From Beta vulgaris subsp. vulgaris (Eukaryota; Streptophyta; Magnoliopsida; Caryophyllales; Amaranthaceae): 64,000 nucleotides of DNA. Shown here piece by piece: positions 9,660-22,744 of this stretch; position 1 is the stretch's first letter, and every line of letters begins with the position of its first letter. A program made the position numbers and the translations under genes. Where the stretch lies: assembly GCF_026745355.1 (NCBI RefSeq), contig NC_079205.1:50125072-50189071 (forward strand), in the 5' to 3' direction. The notes under the pieces were generated by a model. It saw only the letters and a list, made by a program, of their open reading frames with translations. It did not search any database and was not told where the DNA came from.

Positions 9660-12600
9660 ATGGAGGAGCAAGCAACTTCAAATTCAACTGACATGAAATT
9701 TGCCAGGATAGTGATCAACAAATTCGATGAAACAGTTGAGAATTTTCAGTCAAATGCATCTTCTATTCTCTCTCTTACCGATCAATGGAGGAGCTTGCAG
9801 AGCTCCTTTTCCATGGCGGAAGCTTCAATTGCTAGTCGTGCCAGGGAGCTGGAGTCAAAAGAGAGAGAATGTAGTAATTTTGTTAAGAGAGTTGAGAATT
9901 TGCAGGTTGAGGTTGATTCGAGGCGAAAAAATCTGGAAGTAAGGGAGAAATCAGCGAGTGAGAGGTTGAAGGAGGTTGAGTTGAGAGAGAAAATTGTAAG
10001 AGAGATTCACGAAGAGATAAAATTGGAGAAGATTCAGGTTAGAGAGAGTCGTAAGATGTTGGAGGAGGAAGTGAAGGAGCGTTACAGAGTGTTGGAGGAG
10101 AGAGAAAATGAAATTGTTGAGCGTAACAGAGTGTTAGAGGAGAAGATGAGAGAGAAAGAGTTGGATGATCATTGTAAGTCGAAGATAGGGTTTGAATTTA
10201 GGGAAAAGGAAATGGAGGAGCGTGAAGAAGAGCTTAATTTGAGAGAAAAACAGATTAAGGAGCGCGGCGAGGAGTTGAGGTTGAAGGAGAAGGAAGTGAA
10301 TGAGGGTTTCTTGGTTTGTAGGGAAACTCTGAGATTGAAGAAGGAGAAATTGATCGAGAGTCGTCGGGCCATAGTGTTGAATGAGAAGAGGTTGAATGAG
10401 CAATGTGCAGCATTGGAGGTGAAAACAGAGCAAATGTTCGAGGAACGTAAGGTGTTGGAATTGAAAGAGAAGGAAGTGATTAAGAGTTGTGAAAGGTTGG
10501 AGTTGATGAAGAAAGAAGTTGATCACAGGTGTGTAGTAGTAGAATTGAAAGAGAAGGAATTGAGGGATGGACTCCGAGCATTGGAGTTGACACAGAAGGA
10601 ACTAGATGAATGTTTCCGGACAGTAAAATCGAAAGAAAAAGAAATGAGTGAGGGGCTTCAAGCATTGGAATTGAAAGAAAAACAAATCAATGAGGGCCGT
10701 GAAAAGCTAGAGTTGAGAGAGAGGGATATTGATGAATGTTATCATATGGCACAATTGAAAGAAAAGGAAATTAGTGAGAGTTTTAAAGAGCTGGATTTGA
10801 TAAAGAAGGAAGTTGATGAACATAGCTTAGTAGTACAACAGAAAGAAGAGGAAATAAATTACAGGTTTCGACAGTTAGAGATGCAAGAAAAACTAATCAC
10901 TGAAAGTCGAAAAGGGTTGGAAATGATAGAGAAGGAAGTTGATGGACGTTTCCGAGCAGTAGAGTTGAAAGAAAGGGAAATGAGCGAAGGTCTTCAAGCT
11001 CTTGACTTGAAAGAGAAGCAGAAATATGAGAGTCATAAAGGTCTTGAGTTGATAGAGAGGGAACTGGATGAGCGGTTTCAAGCTGTAGAATTAAAAGAAA
11101 AGGAAGTGAGTGAAAGTATTGCAGCTCTTGAGTTGAGTAAGAAGCAATTAAATGAGGACTGCAGAAGGCTAAAGTTGAAAGAGTTAAATGTTGATGAATC
11201 TCTGAAAATAATGGAATTGGGAGAGAAGCATATGGATGACAGTGTTGAAGCTCTTGAGATGAAACTGAAGCAACTCGAGGATTGTTGTCAAGGAATTGAA
11301 CTTAAACATCATCAAGCAGCAATATTCAGAGAGAAACAATTGAATGCAGCTCTTGAAGCTCTAGAAAATAAAGCCAAGGAAATAGAGGAGTGTTGTAAAA
11401 TGATGGAGCTGAAGGAGAACCAATTGAAGGAGTGTTTCCAAGGGGTGGATGCGAAAGAGAAGCAGATGGGTGAGCGTATCAGAGCATTAGATTTGAGAGA
11501 GCAGAAAATTCAAGAGCATTGTCAAACTCAGAAATCCAAAGAGAAACAAATTGATGAACAGTGTCAGGCTTTGAAGTTGAAAGAGAAGCAGATTGATGAG
11601 CGTTGCCAATGTTTGGAGTTGAAGGAGAAACAGATTAATGAGAGTTCTGAGGCGGTTGAACTGAAAGAGAGGCAATTGAATGAGGGTCTTCAGGCTTTTA
11701 AATTGAAAGTGAGGCAAATAGATGAGAATCACAGAGAGATGGAGCTAAAGAAGAAAGAAATCATTGATCGTTTCGAAGCATTGGAGGTGAAAGAGAAGCA
11801 GATAAAAAGGCGCCAGCGAGTATTGGATTTGAGAGAACAGCAAAGCCATGAGCGTTGCCAAGCTCAGGAAACTGAAGATAAACAAATTGATGGGAGTTTC
11901 ACTTCTGCGTGTTCAGAAGAGAGTGGCGAGATCCTGGAGTTCAAAGCGATGGTGCAGGGAAAAGGTACATCCAACAACTTGGTGGATCATGATAACGGGA
12001 GTGAGGCTCAGATTATTCAGCTTTGCATAGATATGAATGGAAAAGCCTTGCAATTGTTCCTAAATGAGAGGGTTAATGAGCATGAGTCAATGATGGAAGG
12101 AATCAGTAATGCACTTAAGCTGTCGAAAGACCCAGCAAAGTTAGTATTAGCAGCTGTTGATGGGTTTTTCCTGCCCCATTCAAGCAACAAATGTGATAGT
12201 TTGGCATATGAAGTAAGTGCTATTAGGAAAAGTTGTGTGCTACTGTTGGAGCTGGTGATGAACATAAAACCCTCTATTAGTGAAGCTGTGAGAAAAGAGG
12301 CTGCTAAGGTAGCCAACGAGTGGAGAGATAAGATGAGGGTTGAAGGGGAGAGTGATATTTTGGTACTGGGTTTTTTGTTGTTCTTGGTTACTTATGACTT
12401 GTGGTCTGATTTCGAGAAGAAAGAACTTCAGAGACTCTATAAGACAGTTGATCAGCATAGAGTGGCACCACAGTTATGCCTCAGGCTTGGCATCTCAAAA
12501 ATGATGAATAGTGAGCTTCTTTGTTCTATTTTAGCTTTATCTTAATATGCTATGGCACCCAATATGAGATGGTTTTTGATCAGCTTATGCGTATATAGCT

Positions 12601-15600
12601 GCATAAAGCATCTAATGTAAATGCTCTGCTGAAGATATCAGTGTTATCACTACTTCAAGATAACTACTGAATTTGGACTCTGGAGGAAGATGATAGGTCC
12701 TCCTCACTATATTCTTAGTTGGTCTAGTGGCTTCATTGTTAAAATGAGTGATTGATGGTTCTCTTGATTTTATCTTTTAAGCTTTCACAAATTTCGGAAA
12801 TATTAAATTGGCATATACTTTGTATCTACTATGATATGCATGCAGTAATTGGCATATACTTCGTATTTACAAATTTCAGAAATATTTTAGTTTTTTTCCA
12901 CATTGTCTTTTGAATGTTTTTCTTGCCTATTTGCTCTGTGAATTTTCGTTAATTTCAAATGCTTCCCAAAGTTTATTGTTGTTTCATGTCTTCTTCATTA
13001 GGGAGTTTCACTTGGTCACAAGTTGAATCTAGGGAGCCTCTGCCAGAGACTTCTCTAGTTGCAAGTGCTGTTGTTTCATCTTCCATCAGCCAGTCCAGTG
13101 ACATACAATCTCTGTGTGGAAATATGGACACTATAGGTGTAAGATCATATCTAATTCAGCATGTAAAGGAGTTCGATACGACGGAAGATATGATGTTGGA
13201 ATCTCTTTGGTTAGCATCAGATCCAGCAAAGCTTGTTCTAGATGTGATTCAAAGTTTTTATGAGTTGAAGTTGGAAGAAGTTTCAGTTGGGGATTTTACA
13301 TCTACCTGCATGTTTTTGTTAGTACTGTTAATGAAATTAAAGGCTGATATATCCTCTCATGTGAAAGATGAAGCCACGAGATTTGCTGACATTTGGAGAT
13401 TTTTGTTGAAGCAGGGCAACACTCCTCGGGAGAATTTAGGCTTTTTGCAATATCTAGCCTCGTACAAGTTAGCAGAGTCCTATGATGCAGATGAACTTCT
13501 TTCACTTTTTATAACCTTCTTTGATGAGAGTGAGATTTATCAGCCCGAGAAAAATCCGTACTTATGCCATGCATTGGGACTGACAAGGAAGATCCCAGGT
13601 ACTGAAACTCTTTTTTCTCTGAATAGCTGAATTTAACCTCTTTTTTTGTGGGTTACATTGAGTTTACTTTACCCAAGGATAAGTCTCCTTGTTAGTCACC
13701 TGCCCTTTTCCCAAAGACTTGAACAAAATAGTATGAAAAAAGAAAAAAGAAAAAGGTAGAGACTAGCCACACGTCTGCATGTGGTACAGTCGTAGAGATA
13801 CTACACGAGTACACATTATAGTCACCAACTCACCACTGACATCATGATTGCCTCAATGCCTACTATGTACATTGTCAAGAAATTTCAAAGGGAAAATAAT
13901 ATTTGGTTGTTGTTCCTTAATTTTTGAGCAACCAAATAACACTTTGAGATTGTGGCAAACAGTGTTTGGAACTTGGAAAGGCTCAAGGCGCACTGAGGCA
14001 ATAGGGGTCCTATCCTATAGCCTAAGCACTTGGATCATGACAACTTGAGCATCTGCACCCCTTTCAGACATTGGTGCATACATATATATAATATATGTGT
14101 ATGTATATATATGCATACATATTTGACTTGTCTCACATTGGATAAGAGGAGAGGAAGTAACCAACTTACAGGTCTAGAATGTTGTTCCCCACATTGCCAA
14201 TTGTTTTTGGGATGGAATTTGACCTGGCTTAGTATGGTTTTACTCTCCTGCTTTCTGGGAAGCTGAGGGCCCTTAACAAAATTCTCTCAAAAAACTTAAA
14301 CATCATTGCATTGCTGAAAAGGCTGCTACAGCCTATATATAAAATAAGCTTTGCTCAATCTCTTCAAAGACAGATCGAAAGTAGATTTATCTTTCCTTTT
14401 TCAATAAGGGGCATTGGGGAGTTGGATACTTTGATATGGTGAGGTTCAAGGCTCAAATCACAGTCCGTTTAGGGTGTTTGTTTTCCTGGCAAATAAAGAT
14501 GCATTGAAATTGGATCTCAGTTTAAGGCTTAAGAGTCATTTTTCATGATATTACTTTGAACTGTGTGGATAGGTTGGCCACGTCGATTATCTACCGGAAT
14601 ACTTTCACCATAATAATTTAAATTGTAAATCCAGTCTTGTGGATTAATCAAATTTGCTTGGGCTTGAGCCTTTGAGGGATAGTGATAAAATGTTCTCCCA
14701 CATTATGTATGTGGAAATATGTGCCAAGTTCAACTCTGGATATTTATCTATAGAATCTGCTTTAATGAATTTTAAGGGTAACACTGTTCACATGTATGAA
14801 GAAATATATAGGTTCATGTTTTTTCTCGCTTTTGCATCGTGCTATCTTCTATAGCATGGGTGCTAGTTCATCCAAGTAGAAGTTAGACTGTAACTAACTA
14901 AAATGTAGCCGAAGTAAAAGTAGCAATTATTGGCTCTCCATGTTATTCTCCCTGATGTCTTAGTGTTTTGAATATGAGCTGTCATCCCTTTTGTTGTGCT
15001 CTAGCCTAAAATGACTTATGTTTGTTGTTCATTTGGGATCAAGTATTGTTAGGATACTCATAATCAAAATATCAATTATCTTTTGAACATGTCTTGGCCC
15101 ATCTCATTAGGATTTTCTCTTTGGTTATCTGACCGGAGATGAAATTGTTTTAATCATCCAACAGATCTTATCCGATCTCTTATAATGAGCGACAAACAGC
15201 TGCTAGCAGTTCGGTACATATGCGCACTTAAGATGGAAGATGCATTCCCACCTGTTCCTCTACTGAGAGAACATATGATAAACATCCTGAAGAGAGTAGA
15301 GGAGATACTCAGGAAAGGCAGCACAACAGCTAAGGTATTCTTTTCTAGAAATTTGGCCCTTTCATACCTTCCTTCTTTAGTATAAGTAAAGATCTAACAT
15401 TTGTGTATTCAAGGTTCTACTTATCTGTGCCTTGAACTATGCTCTATATAATCCTATGACTGCTGTAAGAACTGTTTGACCAACATTAGATTTTCGAGAT
15501 GTTCTGTAATGATTTATGCTTTGTCTATCTACATTGACAGTCTTCAACAATCACCATTGGAAGCTGTCTTGGTTTCAAAAAACACTTTTTTTGCTAATAT

Positions 15601-16998
15601 TATCATCAATATACTATTGGTAATAATATTAATCAAATTTTTTTACTTAGATGTAGTTTTTCTTTTGAAACCCAAGACATGTTTGTGGAAAAGAATATTT
15701 TCATTTGCTATCATATAAGTGTTCATTTTTCCAGGATGGCATCATACTTGAGTAACTAGACAATTGACATCATCATATGAAGTTGTTACTGTCAGCATGA
15801 GCTATAATCACGTTCTCTGCTAAATTTTGGGTATAGTTTACATAGGTTGCTTGAAGTTATGACTTATGAGTGAAGAAGGCTAATTCAAGTTACATACTAA
15901 GGGGTCGTTGGTTCACAGAAGGGAAAGGGAAAGAGAAAGGGAAAGGGAAAGGGAAAGGGGAAGGAAACAAGAAAGGGAATTGTATTTTATCGTTTGGATA
16001 AAGTGAAGGAAAGGAATAGAACTCCCTACAATCATGTTTAGTTACAAAATCTAAGGGAGGGAAAGTGGACCTCAGCCACCACTGCTGTACTATCTCTCAT
16101 AGTTGTGTATGCGAAACTTCATAGTAACTCGCCGGTAGCCATTGCCATCAACATTCAACAACCACTCACATTCTCTCCTCCTGGACACAGCATATGAGCC
16201 GGCATCAGCATGTGAACGCTGCTCGCTGCTGCTAACACATATCGAGACACTCACTGCAATTTTTAGTTCACATTTTGATTTTGTCCGAGGTTTTCTTTCA
16301 TTGATTTTATTAACACTCTTGCAGGATGATGCTGCCAATATGGAACTGACTGGCCTGAAAGCAGTAGTTAAATGTATATGTGACTTCAAGCTTGAGTCCA
16401 GCTATTCACCCATATCCCTTGAATTTCGCATCAAACAATTAGAGAAGAGGAAAGAAAGAAAGAGCAATGCACATTTGGTCACATTAAAGAGTTGTTCCAA
16501 CTTGGAAAGGAAGGCCTCGGACACTCAATCTGAGAAGAAACGCCCTGCAAACTTCAAAGTTCCACCTAAAGAAGAAAAGCGTCCTAGGGCGGTTGCTCAT
16601 CATATGTCAAGTCCCAATTATCCTAACCTTCTATCTAGACAACCTGCCCATGTGTTTCCCTATGGATGTCCTATTTGGCAATATCAAACTCCGCCTTCAA
16701 TGAGCTGGCCTGAGTATAATTTTGGTGCCTCTCATACTGTGTATGGTATTCCGTATGATAGAAACACAGGTGAGTTTGGAGTTGCTGGAATATACCCTGC
16801 TGGCGCGTGTACATCTACTATTAACAGTAAGGCAACCATCTTTGTTACACCTTGTTTTCACTCGTGTCTCTGCTTATCAGTGCTTGACCTCTCTTCATTT
16901 CATTGATTGCTTATTTATTCACAGGTAGGAGTCAAGCTCATAGAACAGCACGATGCAGTGACTCCATTACCGTACAAACATATGGTTACAAGAGATAA
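9660..16998 (+). CDS. FRL5: FRL-A: FRIGIDA-like protein 5-type, giant coiled coil with two FRIGIDA modules
   Basis: Exons read as 9660-12510, 13002-13598, 15165-15334, 16325-16826 and 16925-16998; all borders are GT-AG and the sum is an open frame of 1,397 aa. Residues 1-65 are a conserved head (KFDETVENFQSNASSIL, then QWRSLQSSF). About 65-760 is a Glu/Lys-rich coiled coil built of 14-residue units such as ALELKEKQINEGRE. A first FRIGIDA module follows (about 785-945: IQLCIDMNGKAL, DPAKLVLAAVDGFF) and a second in exons 2-3 (about 985-1205: LCGNMDTIGVRSYL, DPAKLVLDVIQSFY, YICALKMEDAFPP). Exon 4 has a basic KRPRA patch, a likely nuclear signal, then a Pro/Tyr-rich tail. FRIGIDA-family proteins are nuclear scaffolds, best known from flowering-time control; a role for this clade is not established by the sequence. 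The start is fixed by alignment with FRL-B and FRL-C. Confidence 0.88.
12511..16324 (+). other. Introns 1-3 of FRL-A
   Basis: Intron 1 is 12511-13001, intron 2 is 13599-15164 and intron 3 is 15335-16324. No gene is seen in them. Intron 2 has an alternating AT stretch at 14080-14125 (ATATATAT with GTATGTAT). Intron 3 has a purine tract of GGGAAA units at 15918-15966, right after CTAAGGGGTCGTTGGTTCAC, which looks like the left end of another Tourist-type MITE whose right end is missing. Confidence 0.7.
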
Positions 16999-17522
16999 GT
17001 TGAATATATAAATGTTTTTATCCGTAGAATTTTGATCTTACTAACAATCAGCTGCTAGTTACTTTTCGAAAGTGGTGATCTTTTGATTACTTCTAACTTG
17101 CAGTCTTGTAAATCGACGGTGTGAAGAGATGAGTTTTGTAAAAAGTTAGGTCAAGTAGCACCCTGTGAATTAAGTGTGAATATTAAGTTCATACATGAAG
17201 TAACTAGTAATGAAGTGTCTGTAAGTCTCATGTTGTTGGTCTTTGTATATATTACTCTTAAAACCTGAAAAAAGTGGTATATTCATCTTCTTCAACTTAA
17301 AGCGTTTCTGTATAATTTATTGTATTAGCTCGATGATCCTCCACCTTTCATCTTTTTTTAACAATGAGATTTATACACAATTTGGGGAGTCTTTTCTCAA
17401 GATTATATCCTAATGATCTAATTTAAGGAAATAAGAAAATAGGAGATCTAGAGAAGGATCAATATTAATATAAGTCGTATTCGTATAGTGTCACAACTCA
17501 CGAGAATCTTTATAGTAAACCT
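16999..17522 (+). other. 3' flank of FRL-A
   Basis: AT-rich sequence following the stop codon, expected to hold the 3' untranslated region. No repeat with clear ends and no further open frame are seen. Confidence 0.4.
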
Positions 17523-18213
17523 GGGTGTATCATGCTCATGGTACACCCAAGGCTATTTTCGCCAATTGAGCAAAATGGACAAATGAACAAATGAGCAAAT
17601 GAACAAAATGATCAAATGAGCAAATGAGTAAAATGAGCAGATGAGCAAGTATTTCTACTCATTTAAGAAAATGAGCAAACTTGAATGAGCACAAATACTT
17701 ATTTACGAAAATGAGCAAATTTGAATGAGCACAAATTATGTAAATGAGCACTGCTCCACACCACCACCACCATGAACAAACTACTTTCTCTCTCATCAAC
17801 AACTAGCATTATAATAACATGCAAATCAAATTATCAATATAGGAAGAAAAGAGAGAAAATTACAATCTCATATTCATCAAATCCTATAACTTGCAACCTG
17901 TGAAACAATTTCGAATCGTTTTGATTTCGAAATTTTAGATCTGGAAGTTTTAATTTCGTTATTCCGGTGAGAAAGAAAAGCGAGAAATAAACCACCATCG
18001 TTTTCGTCGGAAGAAGACGACGCCTTATCGACATAAATGAGCAGCAACAAAAGTAGCGGCAGCATCGCCGAAAAAAATGGCAGCGAAGCACACGGAAGAA
18101 GAGAATACACAGAAGAGGAAGAGGAGAGAGAGTACTCAAAAATACGAATGTGCCCCTGAAGTCCCAATTAATCACAAAAATGCCCCTGGGTGTACCATGC
18201 TCATGGTACACCC
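17523..18213. mobile_element. TIR element whose ends are themselves palindromes (family 1)
   Basis: The left end GGGTGTATCATGCTCATGGT plus ACACCC (17523-17548) and the right end GGGTGTACCATGCTCATGGT plus ACACCC (18188-18213) are each nearly self-complementary. The inverted repeat continues inward for about 45 bases, with ARGGCNATTTT on the left and its complement on the right. The left third is a run of imperfect AAATGAGCA and AAATGAACA words in one direction (17565-17745). The right third contains GA-rich sequence. No transposase frame and no clear target duplication are seen. A further GGGTGTATCATGA lies just outside the right end. Confidence 0.6.
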
Positions 18214-18227
18214 GGGTGTATCATGAG

Positions 18228-19699
18228 TGGACTCCACAACTCACAAGCTTGCTAGATAATTAACAGCAAAGACCCTATTGTATCTGATGCATTAGGTATT
18301 TCTCGAGAGTAGGGTCGCCTAATGTTTTTATCTTACCATATTTAAAAAAAAAAAAATTAGCTGCAACTCTACCTTCCATTAGGGAGGTCGTGCGTTCTTC
18401 TTGTACTTTGCATTAGTTGGGTTGGGTATTCCGGATGTTGAGAGAAGAGATCAACAACTTCTATCATCGGGCCTTTCTAGTGTTCGATCGAGATTAAAAA
18501 TCATACCTTCTTATATGAGTTGTTCATATCTTTTTAATATTCCCCAAAGATAACCAAATATCTATCTTATGGAAATCCTTGTTTTTGTTTCCTAAACCAA
18601 GTGTAACTCTTCCATAAACCATTATAAATACCTCCCTCTTATACCAAGTTGAGAACCTTTCTCCCTCACTTTTTGTGCGCCACTACAGCCGTCGTATTTT
18701 GGCACAACCTTGCTCCATCTCTTCCAGTTTTGGTTAGTATGTCCTTCCTCTATTTGTACGTTTTTCTTATTCACTTAATTCGTTCGGATTTTTTTTTTTT
18801 TTTTTTTGGCAATATAATTGGCAATAATTCGTTCGGATTATAATTGGTGATTTATATGTAAGAAACATATAATTATGTTGAATCTTGTTACTTGTTAGAT
18901 TAGTGACCATGTATGTTTGATAATAAATTTCTTCTAAAAAATTATTAATTATTAATTAAATATATTTATATGGCTTCCCTTGTAAAATTAATTCTAATAT
19001 GGTCAGAGCGATAGGGATGAGGCGGGGTAGGCAGAGATAGGATGACTACATCTAATATCCTCACTTTGCCACACCTTCACCATGGTGATTGATGAGTATG
19101 ATTTTCATCCCTATTCCTGTCTCATCTCTCCTGCAAAACCTCCCTCATCCCCACCTTATTAGGCGTATGTGGAGTGGGTCTCCACAAAACTCGTCACACC
19201 GACATCCCTAGGTACAAATATTTTAATGGATTTTCTCGTAAATTCACATGTTTTGGGTATTATGTCAACAAGATCCCATATAGTAATAAAAAATAATAAT
19301 TTCAAAATTTTCAAGCCCTTAAAAAGTGGTAATATATCACCTATTATGCTTTGTTCTTGGCTATTAATTTGTTTTATTTTAATTACTATTGTATTTTTAA
19401 TAATAAACAAATAAAATTTATCAATAAAGAATTGGTTTTATGTGAAGTTTTTGGTTATATAGCCTTTAATATTATTATGTAGTGTAATGTCTTTAAATTG
19501 TAAGGAAAAATGGTTTATATATGACACTAAGTACAACTTTGGTGCATGGAGTAGCACCAACTAAAGCAAAGTAACTCCATAAGGGAGAGTGGGCTCAAGT
19601 ATCTAGTCAAACTTTTGTAGTCAATACCTAGAATTCAGAATCTTGTGACTCTAACTATATTTAGTGTTGGATACCTAGCTTTGGAATGGAACTAACAGG
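18228..19699. other. Intergenic, no gene recognised
   Basis: AT-rich spacer with a T homopolymer (about 18789-18807) and several short open frames without codon structure. At 19010-19165 a GGGGATGAGG-like tract and its inverse (CCTCATCCCCACC) form the decayed ends of another short inverted-repeat element. Confidence 0.4.
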
Positions 19700-19708
19700 T
19701 ACTCAGGT

Positions 19709-20072
19709 TTAGGGTAGTAATGATGCGAGTCGAGTTCGGGTTTAAGCCAGCTCGACTCAACTCGTTAGCATCTCGAGTTGAGTTTGAGCTAAGTCGAGCT
19801 CACTCGAATCGAGTTTTTGACCGAGTAGATTTCAAGTAGCTTGCAAGTGTCTCATGTTAAAAGTAACAATAAGGTAGAAAAATGTTGAATTTAGGTATTT
19901 TGTATTGATAATTGGGTATTCGAGCTTTTCACGAATTTTCAAGTCGAGTATCGAGTTGCTCAACTCGACTCACCAAGAGTTCAATTCGAGCTCACTGTAG
20001 TCGAACTTTGACTGAGTTTTGACCAAGTCGATTTCGAGTAGCTCGCGAGTTGTCTCCTCCTATTGCCACCCC
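19709..20072. mobile_element. Mutator-type short element rich in CTCGAGTCGA words
   Basis: A 9 bp flanking duplication TACTCRGGT is seen at 19700-19708 and 20073-20081 with one mismatch. The ends AGGGTAGTAATGATGCGAG and the complement of GGGGTGGCAATAGG are imperfect inverted repeats. The inside is dominated by CGAGTCGAG/CTCGACTC words in both orientations. The 9 bp duplication suggests Mutator-like transposase use. It has no coding capacity. Confidence 0.55.
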
Positions 20073-20339
20073 TACTCGGGTATGCAATCGATTTTAGAGG
20101 ATACCCCGTGGTTACTTGTTCCGGAAGATTGAGAAGTGGAATTGGTTGCAAACGAGTTTGACTTTTCAAACCCGGGACCTTACGAGTATTGAGCGGGTTC
20201 TGGTCTGGGTCTGGAATAAGGCTCTCAAAATTTACGCTTACCCTTAGTCACCCCACAATAGCAACCATACAAACGGGTGTGCACCATAACACGCGGTTTA
20301 TCTAAGAGGTCGTATATAATTGTTGGAGCTACATAAGCT

Positions 20340-20590
20340 ACTCCCTCAGCTTTTCTTTATTTGCTACATTGTTTTTACACACTATTTTAGATGTTTTTTA
20401 ACTCTTAATATCTTTTTTTTAATAAAAATTATAATTTTTTTATATTATAAATTGACACATTGAGACAAATCTAACAAGACCAAACTTTACTATATTTTTA
20501 CTTATAAAACATTTAAAATAATCGGTCAAAGTTGGTAGTTTGATTTTAAACTAGAAATGCAACAAATATAAAAAACGAAAAGTAACTATT
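20340..20590. mobile_element. Degenerate Stowaway-like MITE
   Basis: CTCCCTCAGCTTTTCTTTAT followed by TTGCTACAT on the left is mirrored by GCAACAAATATAAAAAACGAA on the right. The ends have diverged and the right terminal bases are lost, so the right boundary is approximate. Confidence 0.5.
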
Positions 20591-20647
20591 TTACTTCATT
20601 TTCCAAAGTTGTCGAACTCTCTTGCCAAAGCATGGATTATGTCTTAA

Positions 20648-20993
20648 GGTGCACAATGCTCATTGTGCACCTAAAAAGAACATACCATTCATATAAAAGA
20701 ACATGGATTTTTTTTCAACAACTTTTCTACTTTAAAAAAGATCACACGGCTTAAAATTAAAGAACATGTAAATCTATATTTATAAAAGAACATAGGTTAT
20801 AAGAAAATGAACATATAGTAAATGAACATATACAGTTAAGGTAAAAGAACATATACCTTGTAAATTTAAATTTGAAAAAAAAAATATTTAGTTGCAAGTT
20901 AAGAAAACAAATAACAATTTTTTAGAACTATAAACTCTAAAAATGATAAAATAACGTAGTTTAGAAAAAGGTGCACCATGCTCTACATGCACT
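20648..20993. mobile_element. TIR element whose ends are themselves palindromes (family 2)
   Basis: The left end GGTGCACAATGCTCATTGTG plus CACC (20648-20671) is self-complementary around CTC/GAG. The right end at 20970-20993 has GGTGCACCATGCTC then TACATGCAC, the same design in inverted order. Inside are repeated AAAGAACAT and AAATGAACATAT words. The architecture matches the element at 17523-18213 although the base sequence differs, so the two look like separate families of one type. Confidence 0.55.
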
Positions 20994-21479
20994 TGAGTGC
21001 ATGTACTTATTTGCGCTCTCTTGCTATACAACCCAACGGAAATTCACGATTTTCGACAAGTGACCGGTTATTAACTGCACCCATTATTATAGTTGGTGTT
21101 GTAAAATTTGCTCACTTCGATTCGTGTTGTTATCAATACTAGGGGTGTAAGTTTGGTTTTCGGTTTGATTTTGGCTAAAATCAAACTGAAATAAATTTCG
21201 TTTTCACATCTGAAGTCCAAATCCAAATTAAAATACAATCCAAACCAAAGTAACCAAAATGAAATTAGAAAATCAAACCCAACTGAAAAAATCCGAAATT
21301 GAAGAAATCACTTCTTCCAGCATGTTGTTGGAGTTTTTCTCGGCGATTCTTGAGGGTAGTGAGAGAAAATAAGAGATTGAGGAGATAAAAAGTCGACTAG
21401 TGAGGAGACAAAATAAAGCTCAAAGCCTCAATCTTAGTAGAAGTTCTCTCGCCATTTTTAGAGCTTCGAGGAGAGAGAG

Positions 21480-22305
21480 TATGGATGACTATCTAGTCCA
21501 GATCAAACTCTAGTCCGCTTTGATCCGAAGGAAAAAATAATTTGAATCAGAAGCCGTTTAAAAAACCCGACATCGAGTCGGAGTAGGATCGGAGTCGGAC
21601 CCATAAAAAATCCAATTATGACCTTAAGGCAATGAATCTTATTATTAATTTATATTAAAGTATTATGTATGTATAAACTGACTCTGACTTTGAGAAAATT
21701 GTATTGTATATAATTTTTCCATTGAAGAAATGATTGTTAAAAATTAATACTCCTTTTGTCATAGAAAGATCCGAACACTTATTGGAACACATATTTTAAG
21801 GAGATAAGTTGTAGTGTGGTTATCAAATTTATTTTATTTAAAAAGTAGATATAACAGAAGTAGGTGGAGTATTTTTATTAAAGGAAAGATAAAGTTGGGT
21901 AACTTTTCATTGATTAAAGGTAGAGTGTGGGCCAAAGGAGTATAAACAAACTATATATTTATAGTGGGATTATGTCAAATATGAAAGTGTTCAAATTAAT
22001 TTGGGACAAACATAAAAAAAAAAAAAAAGTGTATAGACTATTTAGGGACGGAGGGAGCAGTAAAGTTTAGATTATTTGTACTATATAAGATTTCTTTATA
22101 ATTATTAAACAATTATATTAATTATTAGATTATTTGTATTATAGAAGATTTTTCTATTTAAAAAATGGGGAGAAAAAAGTCGGATCGTGTCAGGTCGGAC
22201 TCAAATTTTAAGTCGGATCAGACTCAGTTTTAAAATATGACTTCTTATAGGGTCCGAGTCGGATTATGCATAATACGATCCAAGTTCGACCATTGTCATC
22301 TCTAA
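21480..22305. mobile_element. Mutator-type MITE (GGATCGGAGTCGGA family) with nested insertion
   Basis: Rich in AGTCGGA/TCCGACT words, with one end ATGGATGACTATCTAGTCC and the other GACCATTGTCATCTCT, inverted and degenerate. Flanking GAGAGAG-rich bases may be a target duplication. Related copies are at 32637-33253 and 39042-39650. A Stowaway-like MITE with CTCCTTTTGTC and GGGACGGAGGGAG ends (about 21750-22060, TA on both sides) has inserted into it. Confidence 0.55.
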
Positions 22306-22744
22306 GAGAGATAAGTTAGGAGATCCACATAGAAACGTAGAGAGAAATGACTATGAGGGGTGAAGGATTTAGGGTTTTAGATTTCAAGGAGTTAAATGGG
22401 CTTATATCTATGCTGGACATTCAAGTCCCATATAGCCATGTAAAAGCATTAGTTCGGTTCGATTTCTTTTGGTTTTAAGAATAAAAACCAAATTGAAAAA
22501 AAAATTCCCTAGTCCAAATCAAATTATTAACTCGATTTTTACCCAAATAATTTACATAGTTAGTTGATAATAACAAGTCATCATATATAGGCAAAATTAG
22601 ATGAGATTCTACAAGTTGTGAGTTAAAATCAAGTCCATGTAGGGCGAGCTAATAGAAAAATCAAGATGATAGATTACACGTAAAGGCATTATTTACATAT
22701 TCTAATCAGAATCTTGGTATTGGATCCTTACTATTCAAATCGTG

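Noticed and set aside
12511..12545. Longer unspliced end of FRL-A exon 1
   Set aside because: A good donor at 12511 in the same place and phase as FRL-B, C and D joins to a conserved second exon.
16142..16324. Upstream extension of FRL-A exon 4 to an ATG at 16142
   Set aside because: The conserved GAT-GAT-GCT-GCC start follows a clear acceptor at 16324 and matches FRL-B; the upstream part has no counterpart.
17834..18211. 125-codon minus-strand frame
   Set aside because: It lies inside the palindrome-ended element, is Phe/Leu/Arg-rich, and has no recognisable domain.
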